Of a DNA stretch of 64,000 nt, positions 44,098 through 52,339 are shown piece after piece. The stretch covers positions 31,435 to 95,434 of the forward strand of contig JBMNIG010000005.1 of assembly GCA_050950785.1 (NCBI GenBank), in the 5' to 3' direction. Below the pieces are notes generated by a model. That model did not search any database. It had not been told where the DNA came from and saw only the letters and a program-made list of their open reading frames with translations. Source of the DNA: JAAYOS01 sp050950785. GTDB lineage: Bacteria > Bacillota > Clostridia > Oscillospirales > JAAYOS01. A program made the position numbers and the translations under genes. The first letter of the stretch is position 1. Each line of letters opens with the position of its first letter.

Positions 44098-44121
44098 AAC
44101 CACATCATGTGGTTGGGTGCC
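44098..44121. other. Right attachment site of the serine-recombinase element
   Basis: Perfect 8-bp inverted repeat AACCACAT, centre C, ATGTGGTT (44098-44114), continuing GGGTGCC. The left part is element, the right part belongs to the N-terminal half of the interrupted gene. Shares CATGTG (44106-44111) with the left site. Confidence 0.75.
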
Positions 44122-44403
44122 ATCCACAAAAGCAACTCCAATTTCCGGAAATATTACTCCATCCAGAGAATCAGGATCAGCTGAGCAGATAATCCATTCG
44201 GTCGTCAAGCCCGCTTCAGTCAAACCGGCGGCAGCACGCCTCATAAATGATGATTTACCAACGCCGGGACCGCCCTTTATAATGAAAACCTCGTTTGCGG
44301 CATCTAAGTCGATTAGGTGGTCGAAGAATGAGACAAAACCATCGGGCGAGTTAGCGCCGAGAAAAAACCGATATTTCTTTTGGGTTGGCATAGTTGGCCT
44401 CAT
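44107..44403 (-). pseudogene. N-terminal half of the interrupted PRK06851-type P-loop ATPase
   Basis: 99 codons up to the junction His; frame then continues 5 codons into the element (DVVA, stop at 44092). Begins RFFLGANSPDGFVSFFDHLIDL, with Walker A KGGPGVGKSSFMRR, ICSADPDSLDGVIFPE and VDGTQPH, the fixed N-terminal phrases of this ATPase family. ATG 44391 (GAGG 6 nt upstream) or ATG 44403 may be the start. A possible SD-sequestering hairpin is upstream. The truncated protein keeps a P-loop, but lacks most of domain 1. Confidence 0.85.
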
Positions 44404-44406
44404 TTC

Positions 44407-44467
44407 TCCGGCGGTCGAACTAGGTTTTTAACTTGAAGCCCCAGTCTGCCGCCGGACCGACGGGGCT
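44407..44467 (-). promoter_or_regulatory. Possible SD-sequestering leader fold of the interrupted ATPase gene
   Basis: On the plus strand CCGGCGG (44408-44414, spanning the ribosome binding site complement) is complementary to CCGCCGG (44449-44455), and AGCCCC (44437-44442) to GGGGCT (44462-44467). The two pairings compete in the RNA. The 44404-44686 gap otherwise holds only the ackA terminator. Confidence 0.35.
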
Positions 44468-44644
44468 CCATATTGATAGCTCCCTTCGTATATAGAATAT
44501 GAAGAAATGTATTAAAATGTTCAGCATTGCCTGTGCCTGCAAACGATGCAACTCTTACTATCATATATATACAGGGACAAGAAATACAAATAACCGACAC
44601 AGCTTGATCTTTTTGGAAAAGTGATAAATATATTTAAAAAAACA

Positions 44645-44669
44645 AGGGGTTGGAAATCGTCCAACCCCT
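44645..44669 (-). terminator. Terminator of ackA
   Basis: Perfect 10-bp stem AGGGGTTGGA/TCCAACCCCT with a 5-nt loop; on the minus strand followed by seven T. It lies 18 bp after the ackA stop codon. Confidence 0.85.
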
Positions 44670-44686
44670 GTAATAATACATCAATA

Positions 44687-45883
44687 TTACTTTACGAGCC
44701 CTTCAACAAGGTTTCTGGTATCTATAGCTATTGCAAGTTCTTCGTTAGTGGGAATGACCAGAGTGCGGACTCGGGCACCTTCCGATGTAATGTCTGCCTG
44801 TCTACTGTTGTTTTTATCCAAATCGATGCTAACACCCAGGAACTCAAGACCTTCTGCTATGTCGCGACGAACTTCGGAATTGTTTTCTCCGATACCAGCG
44901 GTAAATGCTAAAACGTCAAGACCGCCTAGTGCTGCAGCATATGCACCGATATATTTCTTTACAGCATAGGTAAAGCAATCAAGTGCTGTAGCAGCCCTTT
45001 GGTTACCCTGCTTTTTGGCATCATCCAGATCGCGGAAATCAGAAGATACACCGGAAATACCAAGTACTCCCGATTTTTTATTAAGTATAGTGGTCATCTC
45101 TGAAATATCTATACCTTCTGCATTCATTATATATTCCAGGATCGCAGGGTCGATACTACCCGAGCGGGTTCCCATTGGGACACCTTCAAGAGGTGTAAGT
45201 CCCATTGAAGTGTCGATACACTTGCCATTCTTAACTGCTGAGATGGATGAGCCGTTGCCTAGATGGCATACGATAATCTTCAGCTCTTCAATGGGTCTGC
45301 CAACAAACTCAGCGGCTTTCTGGGAAACATAGCGATGTGATGTTCCATGGAAACCATAGCGGCGAACGCCGTGTTTTTCGTAGTACTCATAGGGCAACGC
45401 ATAGAGATAAGCTTTTTCCGGCATAGTCTGATGGAATGCTGTGTCAAATACAGCAACCTGTGGAATTCCTTCCATGACTTCGGAGCAGGCTAAAATCCCG
45501 GTCAAATTGGCGGGATTGTGCAGAGGACCAAGTGGAATGCATTTGCGTATAGCATCAATGACACGATCGTCTACAATCACCGATTCTGTAAATTTTGAAC
45601 CACCGTGAAGAACACGGTGACCCACAGCGTTGATCTCGGATAGACTGGACAGTACAGCTGTATCACCCTCGGTAAGAAGACGAATCACTATACGGGTAGC
45701 ATCTCCGTGATTTTTCATCTCGGCTTCTTCAACATAAGTCTCTTGACCGGGGACACTGTGTTTTACTTTTCCATCTATTCCGATACGCTCACAGAGCCCT
45801 TTAGCGAGAACATCGCGGGTATCTGTGTCGAACAACTGATACTTTAGTGACGAACTGCCGGCATTGATGACAAGAATCTTCAA
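44687..45883 (-). CDS. ackA: Acetate kinase
   Basis: 398 residues. ILVINAGSSSLKYQLF opens it; HRVLHGG, FDTAFHQTMPEKAYLYALP, HLGNGSSISAVKNGK and AFTAGIGENNSEVRRDI complete the ASKHA-fold motifs. It makes ATP from acetyl phosphate, the last step of acetate fermentation. TTG start, AAAGGA site 10 nt upstream. No pta next to it; it is divergent from tmcAL, whose enzyme uses acetate. Confidence 0.96.
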   Translation of the reverse strand: MKILVINAGSSSLKYQLFDTDTRDVLAKGLCERIGIDGKVKHSVPGQETYVEEAEMKNHGDATRIVIRLLTEGDTAVLSSLSEINAVGHRVLHGGSKFTESVIVDDRVIDAIRKCIPLGPLHNPANLTGILACSEVMEGIPQVAVFDTAFHQTMPEKAYLYALPYEYYEKHGVRRYGFHGTSHRYVSQKAAEFVGRPIEELKIIVCHLGNGSSISAVKNGKCIDTSMGLTPLEGVPMGTRSGSIDPAILEYIMNAEGIDISEMTTILNKKSGVLGISGVSSDFRDLDDAKKQGNQRAATALDCFTYAVKKYIGAYAAALGGLDVLAFTAGIGENNSEVRRDIAEGLEFLGVSIDLDKNNSRQADITSEGARVRTLVIPTNEELAIAIDTRNLVEGLVK

Positions 45884-45906
45884 AAAAACTCATCCTTTCG
45901 ACGTCT

Positions 45907-45940
45907 AAAGACAGGGAACACAGTTGCTTTCCCTGTCTTT
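45907..45940 (-). other. Hairpin in the ackA leader
   Basis: Perfect 12-bp inverted repeat AAAGACAGGGAA/TTCCCTGTCTTT with a 10-nt loop, between the ackA promoter and start. In the transcript the stem is followed only by TTTAGACG, so it is not a clear terminator. May affect mRNA stability or regulation. Confidence 0.55.
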
Positions 45941-45966
45941 CACGGCTATAATATTTCACGACGACT

Positions 45967-45995
45967 ATTTTACATCATTTTATAGATTTTATCAA
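45967..45995 (-). promoter_or_regulatory. Promoter of ackA
   Basis: Minus strand TTGATA (45995-45990), 17-bp spacer, TAAAAT (45972-45967). Leads to a leader of about 75 nt with the hairpin at 45907-45940. Confidence 0.65.
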
Positions 45996-46086
45996 CCAAT
46001 TTTTAAACTTTTGTGCTTAACAATAACACTTTAATATATATTTTGACTAATTTTTTTCTGACTTGCTGACATGAGGGTATATAATT

Positions 46087-47334
46087 ATGAAAGTTGTAGG
46101 AATAGTAGCCGAATATAATCCCTTTCATATGGGGCACCTTTACCATGTAGAAGAATCTCGAAGAATGGTAGGAAAAGGTGAACCATGTGCAGTAGTAGCG
46201 GTAATGAGCGGCAATTATGTACAACGCGGTGATATAGCAGTATTCCCAAAACATGTTCGCGCTGAAGCGGCATGCATGGCACCGGGTGGACCGGATCTTG
46301 TAATCGAGTTACCTACTCCCTTTGCGTGTTCATCTGCTGAGAGGTTTGCCACTTCAGCTGTTTCTCTCATGAAAAACTCCGGGATTATAACTCATATATC
46401 TTTCGGGAGTGAGACGGGAAATGTAGATATTCTAAGTCGGCTGGCAGATTGCATTGAAAGTCCTGAATTTCAGGAACTGTTAAAAGAAGAGTTGAGCGAC
46501 GGCACGCTGTATCCACTGGCAAGACAACGAGCAGCAAACAGAATAGTTGGCAGCGATGCTGATTTAATGCGTACGCCAAACAATATTTTAGGCATTGAAT
46601 ACCTAAGGGCACTCAGGAGATTGGGATCCGATATAGTACCGGTAACAATGAAACGACTTAAGACTGACCATGATAGCGACTATGCCGATGAAGAAGTTGC
46701 TTCGGCTTCATATATACGTAATATGTTTTTTGGCGGAAGAGCTTACAGTGCTATGCGTTATATCCCCGAGGGAGCAATAGAGGTTTATATAAGGGAGATG
46801 GCAAAGGGGACAGGACCATCCGGTCTTAGCATGATCGATCAGGCTGTTCTATCTCAGCTCCGCAGGCTGAAACCAGAAGATTTTGAAAAAATTTCAGATG
46901 TCAGTGACGGTCTGCAATATAGGACCTATAATGCAGTGAGAAAAGCTACTTCTTTTGCTCAAGCAGCAGACCTGATAAAAAGTAAGGCGTATACCCATTC
47001 GAGGATACGTAGGATCCTGATGCATGCCTATATCGGTATCACTTCAAGATGGGAGTCCGTCCTACCACCATATATTAAAGTGCTTGCATTTAATGAAACA
47101 GGAAGAGCCTTGCTGCGTCAGATGAAGTCTGTGAGCAAATTGCCCATTATTACTAAACCTGCTGATGCTGTGAAAGTGTTGGAGCAAGCTGAATGCAATC
47201 AATCTAATAAGATGGCATTGGAGCTTCTGGATTTAGAATCGATTGCCACCGATCTTTACATGTTAGCATGTCCTGCGGTCCGGCTCCGTTTCGCTGGGCA
47301 GGAACTTATTACATCACCAATATATATTGAATAA
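46087..47334 (+). CDS. tmcAL: tRNA(Met) cytidine acetate ligase (TmcAL/YlbM)
   Basis: 415 residues. VVGIVAEYNPFHMGHLYH is the nucleotidyltransferase HxGH motif; VMSGNYVQRGD follows. TmcAL uses acetate and ATP, via acetyladenylate, to make N4-acetylcytidine at the wobble position of elongator tRNA-Met. The neighbouring divergent ackA handles the acetate pool. ATG with GAGGG upstream. Followed by a ylmC-type gene. Confidence 0.9.
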   Translation: MKVVGIVAEYNPFHMGHLYHVEESRRMVGKGEPCAVVAVMSGNYVQRGDIAVFPKHVRAEAACMAPGGPDLVIELPTPFACSSAERFATSAVSLMKNSGIITHISFGSETGNVDILSRLADCIESPEFQELLKEELSDGTLYPLARQRAANRIVGSDADLMRTPNNILGIEYLRALRRLGSDIVPVTMKRLKTDHDSDYADEEVASASYIRNMFFGGRAYSAMRYIPEGAIEVYIREMAKGTGPSGLSMIDQAVLSQLRRLKPEDFEKISDVSDGLQYRTYNAVRKATSFAQAADLIKSKAYTHSRIRRILMHAYIGITSRWESVLPPYIKVLAFNETGRALLRQMKSVSKLPIITKPADAVKVLEQAECNQSNKMALELLDLESIATDLYMLACPAVRLRFAGQELITSPIYIE

Positions 47335-47437
47335 AGCAAGACTCAGTCTGAGGCTTCTACTGTCCTATCTTTTTTGGAGTTAATATAGCGCGTTGTCCGG
47401 CATATAATTTACCAAGAATTATTTGCGAGGTGACAAA

Positions 47438-47710
47438 ATGGGTTCGAGAATAGCTGACCTGCGTATGAAAGAGGTCGTTAATATTCGTGATGGCTGTAGA
47501 CTTGGCTTTGTTTCCGATGTGGAGATCGATGTAGAGTGCGGCAGAGTACTTGCAATCGTTGTACCCGGTCCATATCATTTTGGGTTCTTTTCTAGAGAAC
47601 CCGACTATGTAATTCCGTGGAACGGTATAGAAAAAATTGGGGAGGACATAATACTTGTCGATTTTTTGGTTCCACCCCGTCCAAAATCACGCGAAAAACG
47701 AAGTTGGTGA
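47438..47710 (+). CDS. YlmC/YmxH family sporulation-associated PRC-barrel protein
   Basis: 90 residues from ATG 47438 (GAGGTG upstream; TTG 47423 is less likely). SRIADLRMKEVVNIRDGCRL and LGFVSDVEID open a PRC-barrel; IPWNGIEKIGEDIILVDF closes it. Clostridial spore-formers carry one or two such genes; the exact role is unknown, and B. subtilis YlmC and YmxH are not well characterised. Confidence 0.82.
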   Translation: MGSRIADLRMKEVVNIRDGCRLGFVSDVEIDVECGRVLAIVVPGPYHFGFFSREPDYVIPWNGIEKIGEDIILVDFLVPPRPKSREKRSW

Positions 47711-47791
47711 ATTAGTAAGCATGGTTTCAAAGTGTTGAACCGATCCTCATCGCCCTTTCAGAACATTTTTATCACATTGATAAATAAATTG

Positions 47792-47820
47792 TTGCAAACA
47801 AATGGACTGTGTGTTAAAAT
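47792..47820 (+). promoter_or_regulatory. Promoter of rpsB-tsf
   Basis: TTGCAA (47792-47797), 17-bp spacer, TAAAAT (47815-47820) with extended TGTG-like bases before it. The transcript has a structured leader of about 145 nt. Confidence 0.7.
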
Positions 47821-47830
47821 ATCACACGGT

Positions 47831-47941
47831 CCGTAAATATTATACGGAAAACACACGCAGATGTACGGGCGGCCGGTGCGCCGACAGCGTTTTCCGCCCC
47901 CGGTATTGTTGACAAGCGGTCAATCCGACACGTACTCTGCG
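47831..47941 (+). ncRNA. Structured leader RNA of rpsB
   Basis: By eye: hairpin CCGTA/TACGG (47831-47847); a long closing stem CGCAGA-t-GTACG (47856-47867) with CGTAC-TCTGCG (47931-47941); inside it GGGCGG/CCGCCC and TTGAC/GTCAA helices. This multi-helix leader directly before the rpsB ribosome binding site resembles autogenous r-protein leaders. Family membership cannot be checked here. Confidence 0.6.
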
Positions 47942-47971
47942 GAGGTATAACCGAAGGAGGATTTTTTTATT

Positions 47972-48754
47972 ATGGCAATTGTTTCAATGAAACAGCTACT
48001 TGAGGCTGGTGTTCATTTTGGTCACCAGACTCGCAGATGGAACCCTAAAATGGCTCCATATATCTTTACAGAGCGTAACGGAATCTATATCATAGATCTC
48101 CAGATGACTGTTAAGAAGCTTGAGGAAGCCTATTACTTTGTGCGCGATCTAGTTGCCGAGGGAGAATCGATACTTTTCGTTGGTACAAAAAAGCAGGCTC
48201 AGGACTCGATTCGTGAGGAAGCAGAACGGGTTGGAATGTTCTATGTAAACGCCCGCTGGCTTGGTGGCATGCTCACAAACTTCAAAACCATGCGCCGCAG
48301 GATCGATCGCCTTGCCCAGCTTCGTCAGATGGAGGAGAACGGCACATTTGATTTGTTGCCAAAGAAGGAAGTAATCAAGCTAAACCTTGAAATTGAGAAA
48401 CTTGAAAAGTACCTAGGTGGCGTCAAGGATATGAAGAAGCTGCCTGGCGCTGTGTTTATTGTTGATCCGCGCAAGGAGCGCAATGCGATAGCCGAAGCTC
48501 ACAAGCTTGGAATTCCTATAGTTGCTATTGTCGATACAAACTGCGACCCTGACGAGATCGACTATGTTATTCCTGGTAACGACGATGCTATCAGAGCTAT
48601 TCGCCTAATCTCCGCAATAATGGCAAATGCTGTACAAGAAGGTCGTCAGGGTGAGGATTTGACACTTGATGATACAGCAGTTGAAGTCGAAGAAAAAGCT
48701 ACAGAGCAAGTAGCACAAGAAGTTACAGAAGACAACACTCCGGCTGACAACTAA
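47972..48754 (+). CDS. rpsB: 30S ribosomal protein S2
   Basis: 260 residues. SMKQLLEAGVHFGHQTRRWN opens it; GTKKQAQDSI, RWLGGMLTNF and DTNCDPDEIDYVIPGNDDA are uS2 motifs. The C-terminal about 30 residues are acidic, rich in Glu/Val/Thr. AAGGAGG ribosome binding site. It precedes tsf. Confidence 0.97.
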   Translation: MAIVSMKQLLEAGVHFGHQTRRWNPKMAPYIFTERNGIYIIDLQMTVKKLEEAYYFVRDLVAEGESILFVGTKKQAQDSIREEAERVGMFYVNARWLGGMLTNFKTMRRRIDRLAQLRQMEENGTFDLLPKKEVIKLNLEIEKLEKYLGGVKDMKKLPGAVFIVDPRKERNAIAEAHKLGIPIVAIVDTNCDPDEIDYVIPGNDDAIRAIRLISAIMANAVQEGRQGEDLTLDDTAVEVEEKATEQVAQEVTEDNTPADN

Positions 48755-48887
48755 GCTCAAGTTTCGGATACAACCAAACGATTTTTTAAGGGAAGAATGA
48801 GACCGGAAAAGCGCAACATGAGTTAAAATGGTTATAATTATAATATAGACGTAATTCCGGTTTGCGGAGAAATGAGGAGGTTACAAA

Positions 48888-49805
48888 ATGGCATTTACTG
48901 CTAAGGATGTTCAAGCGCTGAGAGAGATGACAGGCGTTGGCATGATGGACTGCAAGAAAGCTCTTGTGGAGACCAACGGTGATATGGATGCTGCTATAAA
49001 ATACCTGCGTGAGCGCGGATTGGCCGCAGCTGCTAAAAAAGCAGGAAGAATAGCTGCCGAAGGTCTTGTTTATGCAAATGTCTATGAAGACGGCACAGGT
49101 GTGATTCTCGAAGTCAACAGTGAGACAGACTTCGTTGCAAAAAATGACGATTTTAAGAAATTTGTCGAAGATATAGCAAAGATCATTGCAGAAAAGAATC
49201 CAGCTGATGTTGATGCACTACTCGAGCTGAACTATCCCGGAACTGATTTGACTGTAGCTGATGTGCAGCGTGACAAGGTTCTTGTTATCGGTGAAAACAT
49301 TAAGATTCGCCGCTTTGAGAGGATTTCCGGCGGAGTCAATGTAACATACGTGCACATGGGCGGCAAGATTGGCGTTCTAGTCAATATGGACGTTTCCGAC
49401 AATATTGTGGGCAATGAGACTGTGGAGCAACTCGGCAAAGATGTCGCAATGCAGGTTGCAGCTATGAACCCACGCTTTCTTAGCCCAGATCAAGTCGACA
49501 ATGAAACTCTTGAGTCTGAAAAGGAAATCTTGATGGCTCAGGCTCTTCAAGAGGGTAAACCCGAGGCTGTTGCCCAAAAGATTGTCACCGGTAGAATGAA
49601 CAAGTTCTATGAGGAGAACTGTCTGATCAAACAGGCCTTTGTAAAAGACAACAAACAGTCTGTTGAAAAACACATCGAGTCTGTCGCAAAGGAGCTTGGC
49701 GGAACTGTTACTATAAAGAACTTTATTCGCTTTGAGAAAGGCGAGGGAATGGAAAAGCGTTCCGACAATCTAGCTGATGAAGTTGCCAAAATGGTAGGCA
49801 AATAG
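48888..49805 (+). CDS. tsf: Elongation factor Ts
   Basis: 305 residues. LREMTGVGMMDCKKALVE is the N-terminal signature, followed by ILEVNSETDFVAKN. Guanine nucleotide exchange factor for EF-Tu. GAGGAGG ribosome binding site. A terminator follows 12 bp after the stop. Confidence 0.97.
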   Translation: MAFTAKDVQALREMTGVGMMDCKKALVETNGDMDAAIKYLRERGLAAAAKKAGRIAAEGLVYANVYEDGTGVILEVNSETDFVAKNDDFKKFVEDIAKIIAEKNPADVDALLELNYPGTDLTVADVQRDKVLVIGENIKIRRFERISGGVNVTYVHMGGKIGVLVNMDVSDNIVGNETVEQLGKDVAMQVAAMNPRFLSPDQVDNETLESEKEILMAQALQEGKPEAVAQKIVTGRMNKFYEENCLIKQAFVKDNKQSVEKHIESVAKELGGTVTIKNFIRFEKGEGMEKRSDNLADEVAKMVGK

Positions 49806-49817
49806 TTTGAAATTTTT

Positions 49818-49855
49818 AATACCGCGGCGGATTTATTCCCTCGCGGTATTTTTAT
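49818..49855 (+). terminator. Terminator after tsf
   Basis: Perfect 9-bp stem AATACCGCG/CGCGGTATT (49818-49826, 49842-49850), then T-rich tail. Confidence 0.8.
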
Positions 49856-50100
49856 ATGGTTTGAACACTTATTAACTCCTGTGATATAAAGCAAATGTTT
49901 TGATATCAAAGCAATAAAAATATATTCTCAACTAATATGTCAAAAAGCGACTAATAGTACGAAATCTGCCTGTTAGGTTACTTCAAATTGCATATGAAAG
50001 GAAAAAACCTGTTTAGCCCCTTTCCAAAATAGACAATTTATATTAGAATAGACATATTAAAGGATATAACTCTGTTGACTGTTTTGTTTCACAATAAGCA

Positions 50101-50175
50101 ACTTCCGCAAAGGAAGTAAAATTTCGGCGCACCGCTCGCCGTGATAGCGGTAGCCGCGGAGAAAAGCCTCCGCGG
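50101..50175 (+). promoter_or_regulatory. Three successive hairpins in the pyrH leader
   Basis: ACTTCC/GGAAGT (50101-50106, 50112-50117), ACCGCT/AGCGGT (50131-50136, 50146-50151) and CCGCGGA/TCCGCGG (50154-50160, 50169-50175), all perfect and closely packed, ending 18 bp before pyrH. None has a T-run, so they are not terminators. The rest of the 49856-50100 gap is AT-rich without recognised features. Confidence 0.55.
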
Positions 50176-50193
50176 TACTCGGAGAAAGTAGAA

Positions 50194-50922
50194 ATGCCGA
50201 AGGTAAAGTATAAGAGAGTCTTAATTAAAATATCCGGAGAAGTTCTTGCCGGCAATAACGTATACAACGGCAAGAGATTCGGAATAGATATCGAATTTGT
50301 CCGTTCACTATGCGATGTTATAAAAAAATGCTCGGAAGCGGGAGTCGAAATCGGGATCGTTGTAGGCGGGGGGAACTTTTGGCGAGGTGTAAAGGACGGC
50401 GGAGGAAAAATCGAAAGAAGCCGTGCCGATCATATGGGAATGCTGGCTACGACCATAAATGCCCTTGCACTGGCAGACGTCCTTGAAAAGATGGATGTTG
50501 AGGTCAGAGTCCAGACTGCAATTGAGATGCGCGCATTTGCCGAACCTTATGTCAGACTCAGAGCATGCAGACATCTTGAAAAGGGTAGAGTTGTCATATT
50601 TGCAGCAGGAACAGGTAATCCGTATTTTTCGACAGATACTGCGGCTGTATTGCGGGCGGCAGAAATCAATGCCGACATTATTCTATTGGCGAAGAATGTC
50701 GATGGGATCTACGACGATGATCCAAGCCTCAATCCAAATGCAAAGCGGTACGACTCCCTCACATACGCCGAAATCCTGAGGAAGCGTCTTCAAGCCATGG
50801 ATACGACAGCCACTTCGCTTTCAATGGACAACAATATACCTGTCCTGTTTTTTGCGCTAAACGACCCTGAAAACATATACAGGGCAATAATGGGTGAAAA
50901 GGTAGGAACTATTGTCAGGTAG
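50194..50922 (+). CDS. pyrH: UMP kinase
   Basis: 242 residues. KRVLIKISGEVLAG, VVGGGNFWRG, DHMGMLATTINALAL and LLAKNVDGIYDDDP are the amino-acid kinase motifs. It phosphorylates UMP to UDP. GGAGAA ribosome binding site. Followed by frr. Confidence 0.96.
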   Translation: MPKVKYKRVLIKISGEVLAGNNVYNGKRFGIDIEFVRSLCDVIKKCSEAGVEIGIVVGGGNFWRGVKDGGGKIERSRADHMGMLATTINALALADVLEKMDVEVRVQTAIEMRAFAEPYVRLRACRHLEKGRVVIFAAGTGNPYFSTDTAAVLRAAEINADIILLAKNVDGIYDDDPSLNPNAKRYDSLTYAEILRKRLQAMDTTATSLSMDNNIPVLFFALNDPENIYRAIMGEKVGTIVR

Positions 50923-51027
50923 ACGTGGAAGGATTTGCATATTGTTTATGGATTTTCCCGGCAGGTCGCTGTCGGAAGCAAATACAAACTCAAAGCTAAA
51001 AATTCCAATGAGAAATGGGGTATAATT

Positions 51028-51576
51028 ATGGCACATTCAAAGTACGAAGAAAAAATGGACAAGACGATATCAGTACTTGTCAACCAATTTACAACCATTA
51101 GAGCAGGTAGAGCTAATGCAGCTGTTCTTGACCGCATCACTATAGAATACTATGGTGCTAAAACACCTCTTAATGCGGTTGCCACTATTTCAACACCGGA
51201 TCCGAGAACTCTTATGATTCAACCATGGGATGCAAGTGTTCTCAAAGATATTGAGAGGGCAATACAGGCTTCCGATTTGGGTATCAATCCCACAAACGAC
51301 GGAAAGGTGATCCGCCTTGTATTTCCTCAGCTGACCGAAGAGCGTCGAAAAGAGTTGACAAAGCAAATTCGAAAGTATGCTGAAGACGCAAAGATCGCAC
51401 TACGCAACGTCAGGCGTGAAGCTTTGGATGAATACAAAAATCTAAAGAAGAAATCGGAAATCACCGAGGATGACCTTAAAATTATGGAAAAGGAAGTCCA
51501 GGAGCTGCTTGACGGCAAAATAAAGGAAATTGACAAGCAGGTTGAAATCAAAGAGAAGGAGCTTCTCAGTATCTGA
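51028..51576 (+). CDS. frr: Ribosome recycling factor
   Basis: 182 residues from ATG 51028. TTIRAGRANAAVLDRI and the central IQPWDASVLKDIERAI are typical; the C-terminal helix is Lys/Glu-rich. With EF-G it splits ribosomes after termination. An upstream in-frame start at 50935 would add 31 residues unlike the family and is rejected. uppS follows after 22 bp. Confidence 0.95.
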   Translation: MAHSKYEEKMDKTISVLVNQFTTIRAGRANAAVLDRITIEYYGAKTPLNAVATISTPDPRTLMIQPWDASVLKDIERAIQASDLGINPTNDGKVIRLVFPQLTEERRKELTKQIRKYAEDAKIALRNVRREALDEYKNLKKKSEITEDDLKIMEKEVQELLDGKIKEIDKQVEIKEKELLSI

Positions 51577-51598
51577 TTGATAAATTTTTCGGAGGTGT

Positions 51599-52339
51599 TT
51601 GGTCCTGTTCAGGAAGAAGGCTGGGATCGATCGATCAAGACTCCCTGTTCATATTGCCATTATCATGGATGGCAATGGCCGATGGGCCAGACGTAGAGGG
51701 CTGCCTCGCAGCGCCGGTCATGCAGCCGGCGCTGAGACCTTCCGTAAAATCGCAACGTATTGCCGTGATATCGGAATACAATATCTTACAGTATATGCGT
51801 TTTCTACAGAGAATTGGAAAAGGCCCCAAGAAGAGATCAATGCCATATGGGACCTTTTAAGAAAATACCTGTTGGAATCGATTCAAAAGATGGCAAGAGA
51901 TCGCGTCAAGATTCATATAATGGGTGATGTGGATGCAATGCCGGATGACATTCAAAAGTTGATCCTTGAGACAAAACGCATATCAGAGACTTTTGATGGT
52001 ATTCAATTGAACATATGCTTAAACTATGGCGGCAGGAATGAAATCGTTCGGGCGGCTCGTAAATTAGCAGCCGACTGTGCCGCCGGCAAACTTCGGCCGA
52101 GGGACATAGACCAGTCACGATTTGAAACGCTTCTATATTCAGCCGGAGTTCCCGATCCCGACCTGATAATACGCCCAAGCGGTGAGCATCGGATATCCAA
52201 CTTTTTGCTATGGCAGTCCGCCTATTCAGAGTTTTACTTTACCAAAACTCTGTGGCCGGATTTCAACATAAAGGAACTAAATACTGCAATTGCTGATTAT
52301 CAGAAGCGGGAAAGACGGTTTGGAGGGATAAAAGGCTAA
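51599..52339 (+). CDS. uppS: Undecaprenyl diphosphate synthase
   Basis: 246 residues. HIAIIMDGNGRWARRRGLPR has the catalytic Asp; TVYAFSTENWKRP and DLIIRPSGEHRISNFLLWQ complete the cis-prenyltransferase set. It makes C55-PP for wall synthesis. TTG 51599 is close to the GGAGG site (3 nt); a CTG at 51605 would be better spaced, so the start is uncertain. The stop overlaps cdsA (TAATG). Confidence 0.95.
   Translation: MVLFRKKAGIDRSRLPVHIAIIMDGNGRWARRRGLPRSAGHAAGAETFRKIATYCRDIGIQYLTVYAFSTENWKRPQEEINAIWDLLRKYLLESIQKMARDRVKIHIMGDVDAMPDDIQKLILETKRISETFDGIQLNICLNYGGRNEIVRAARKLAADCAAGKLRPRDIDQSRFETLLYSAGVPDPDLIIRPSGEHRISNFLLWQSAYSEFYFTKTLWPDFNIKELNTAIADYQKRERRFGGIKG

Larger units (their letters stand above)
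40234..44106. mobile_element. 3.87-kb serine-recombinase element carrying hflKC, inserted in an ATPase gene
   Basis: Bounded by related imperfect palindromes sharing CATGTG. Contents: hflC and hflK (minus strand), a divergent control region, a 59-residue ORF and a large serine recombinase (plus strand). It sits inside a His codon of a P-loop ATPase gene; the two halves join in frame to DGTQPH-VVEPKYP. No conjugation, replication or phage structural genes are present, so it needs a helper or is a domesticated intervening sequence. Exact ends may shift a few bases within the shared core. Confidence 0.8.
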
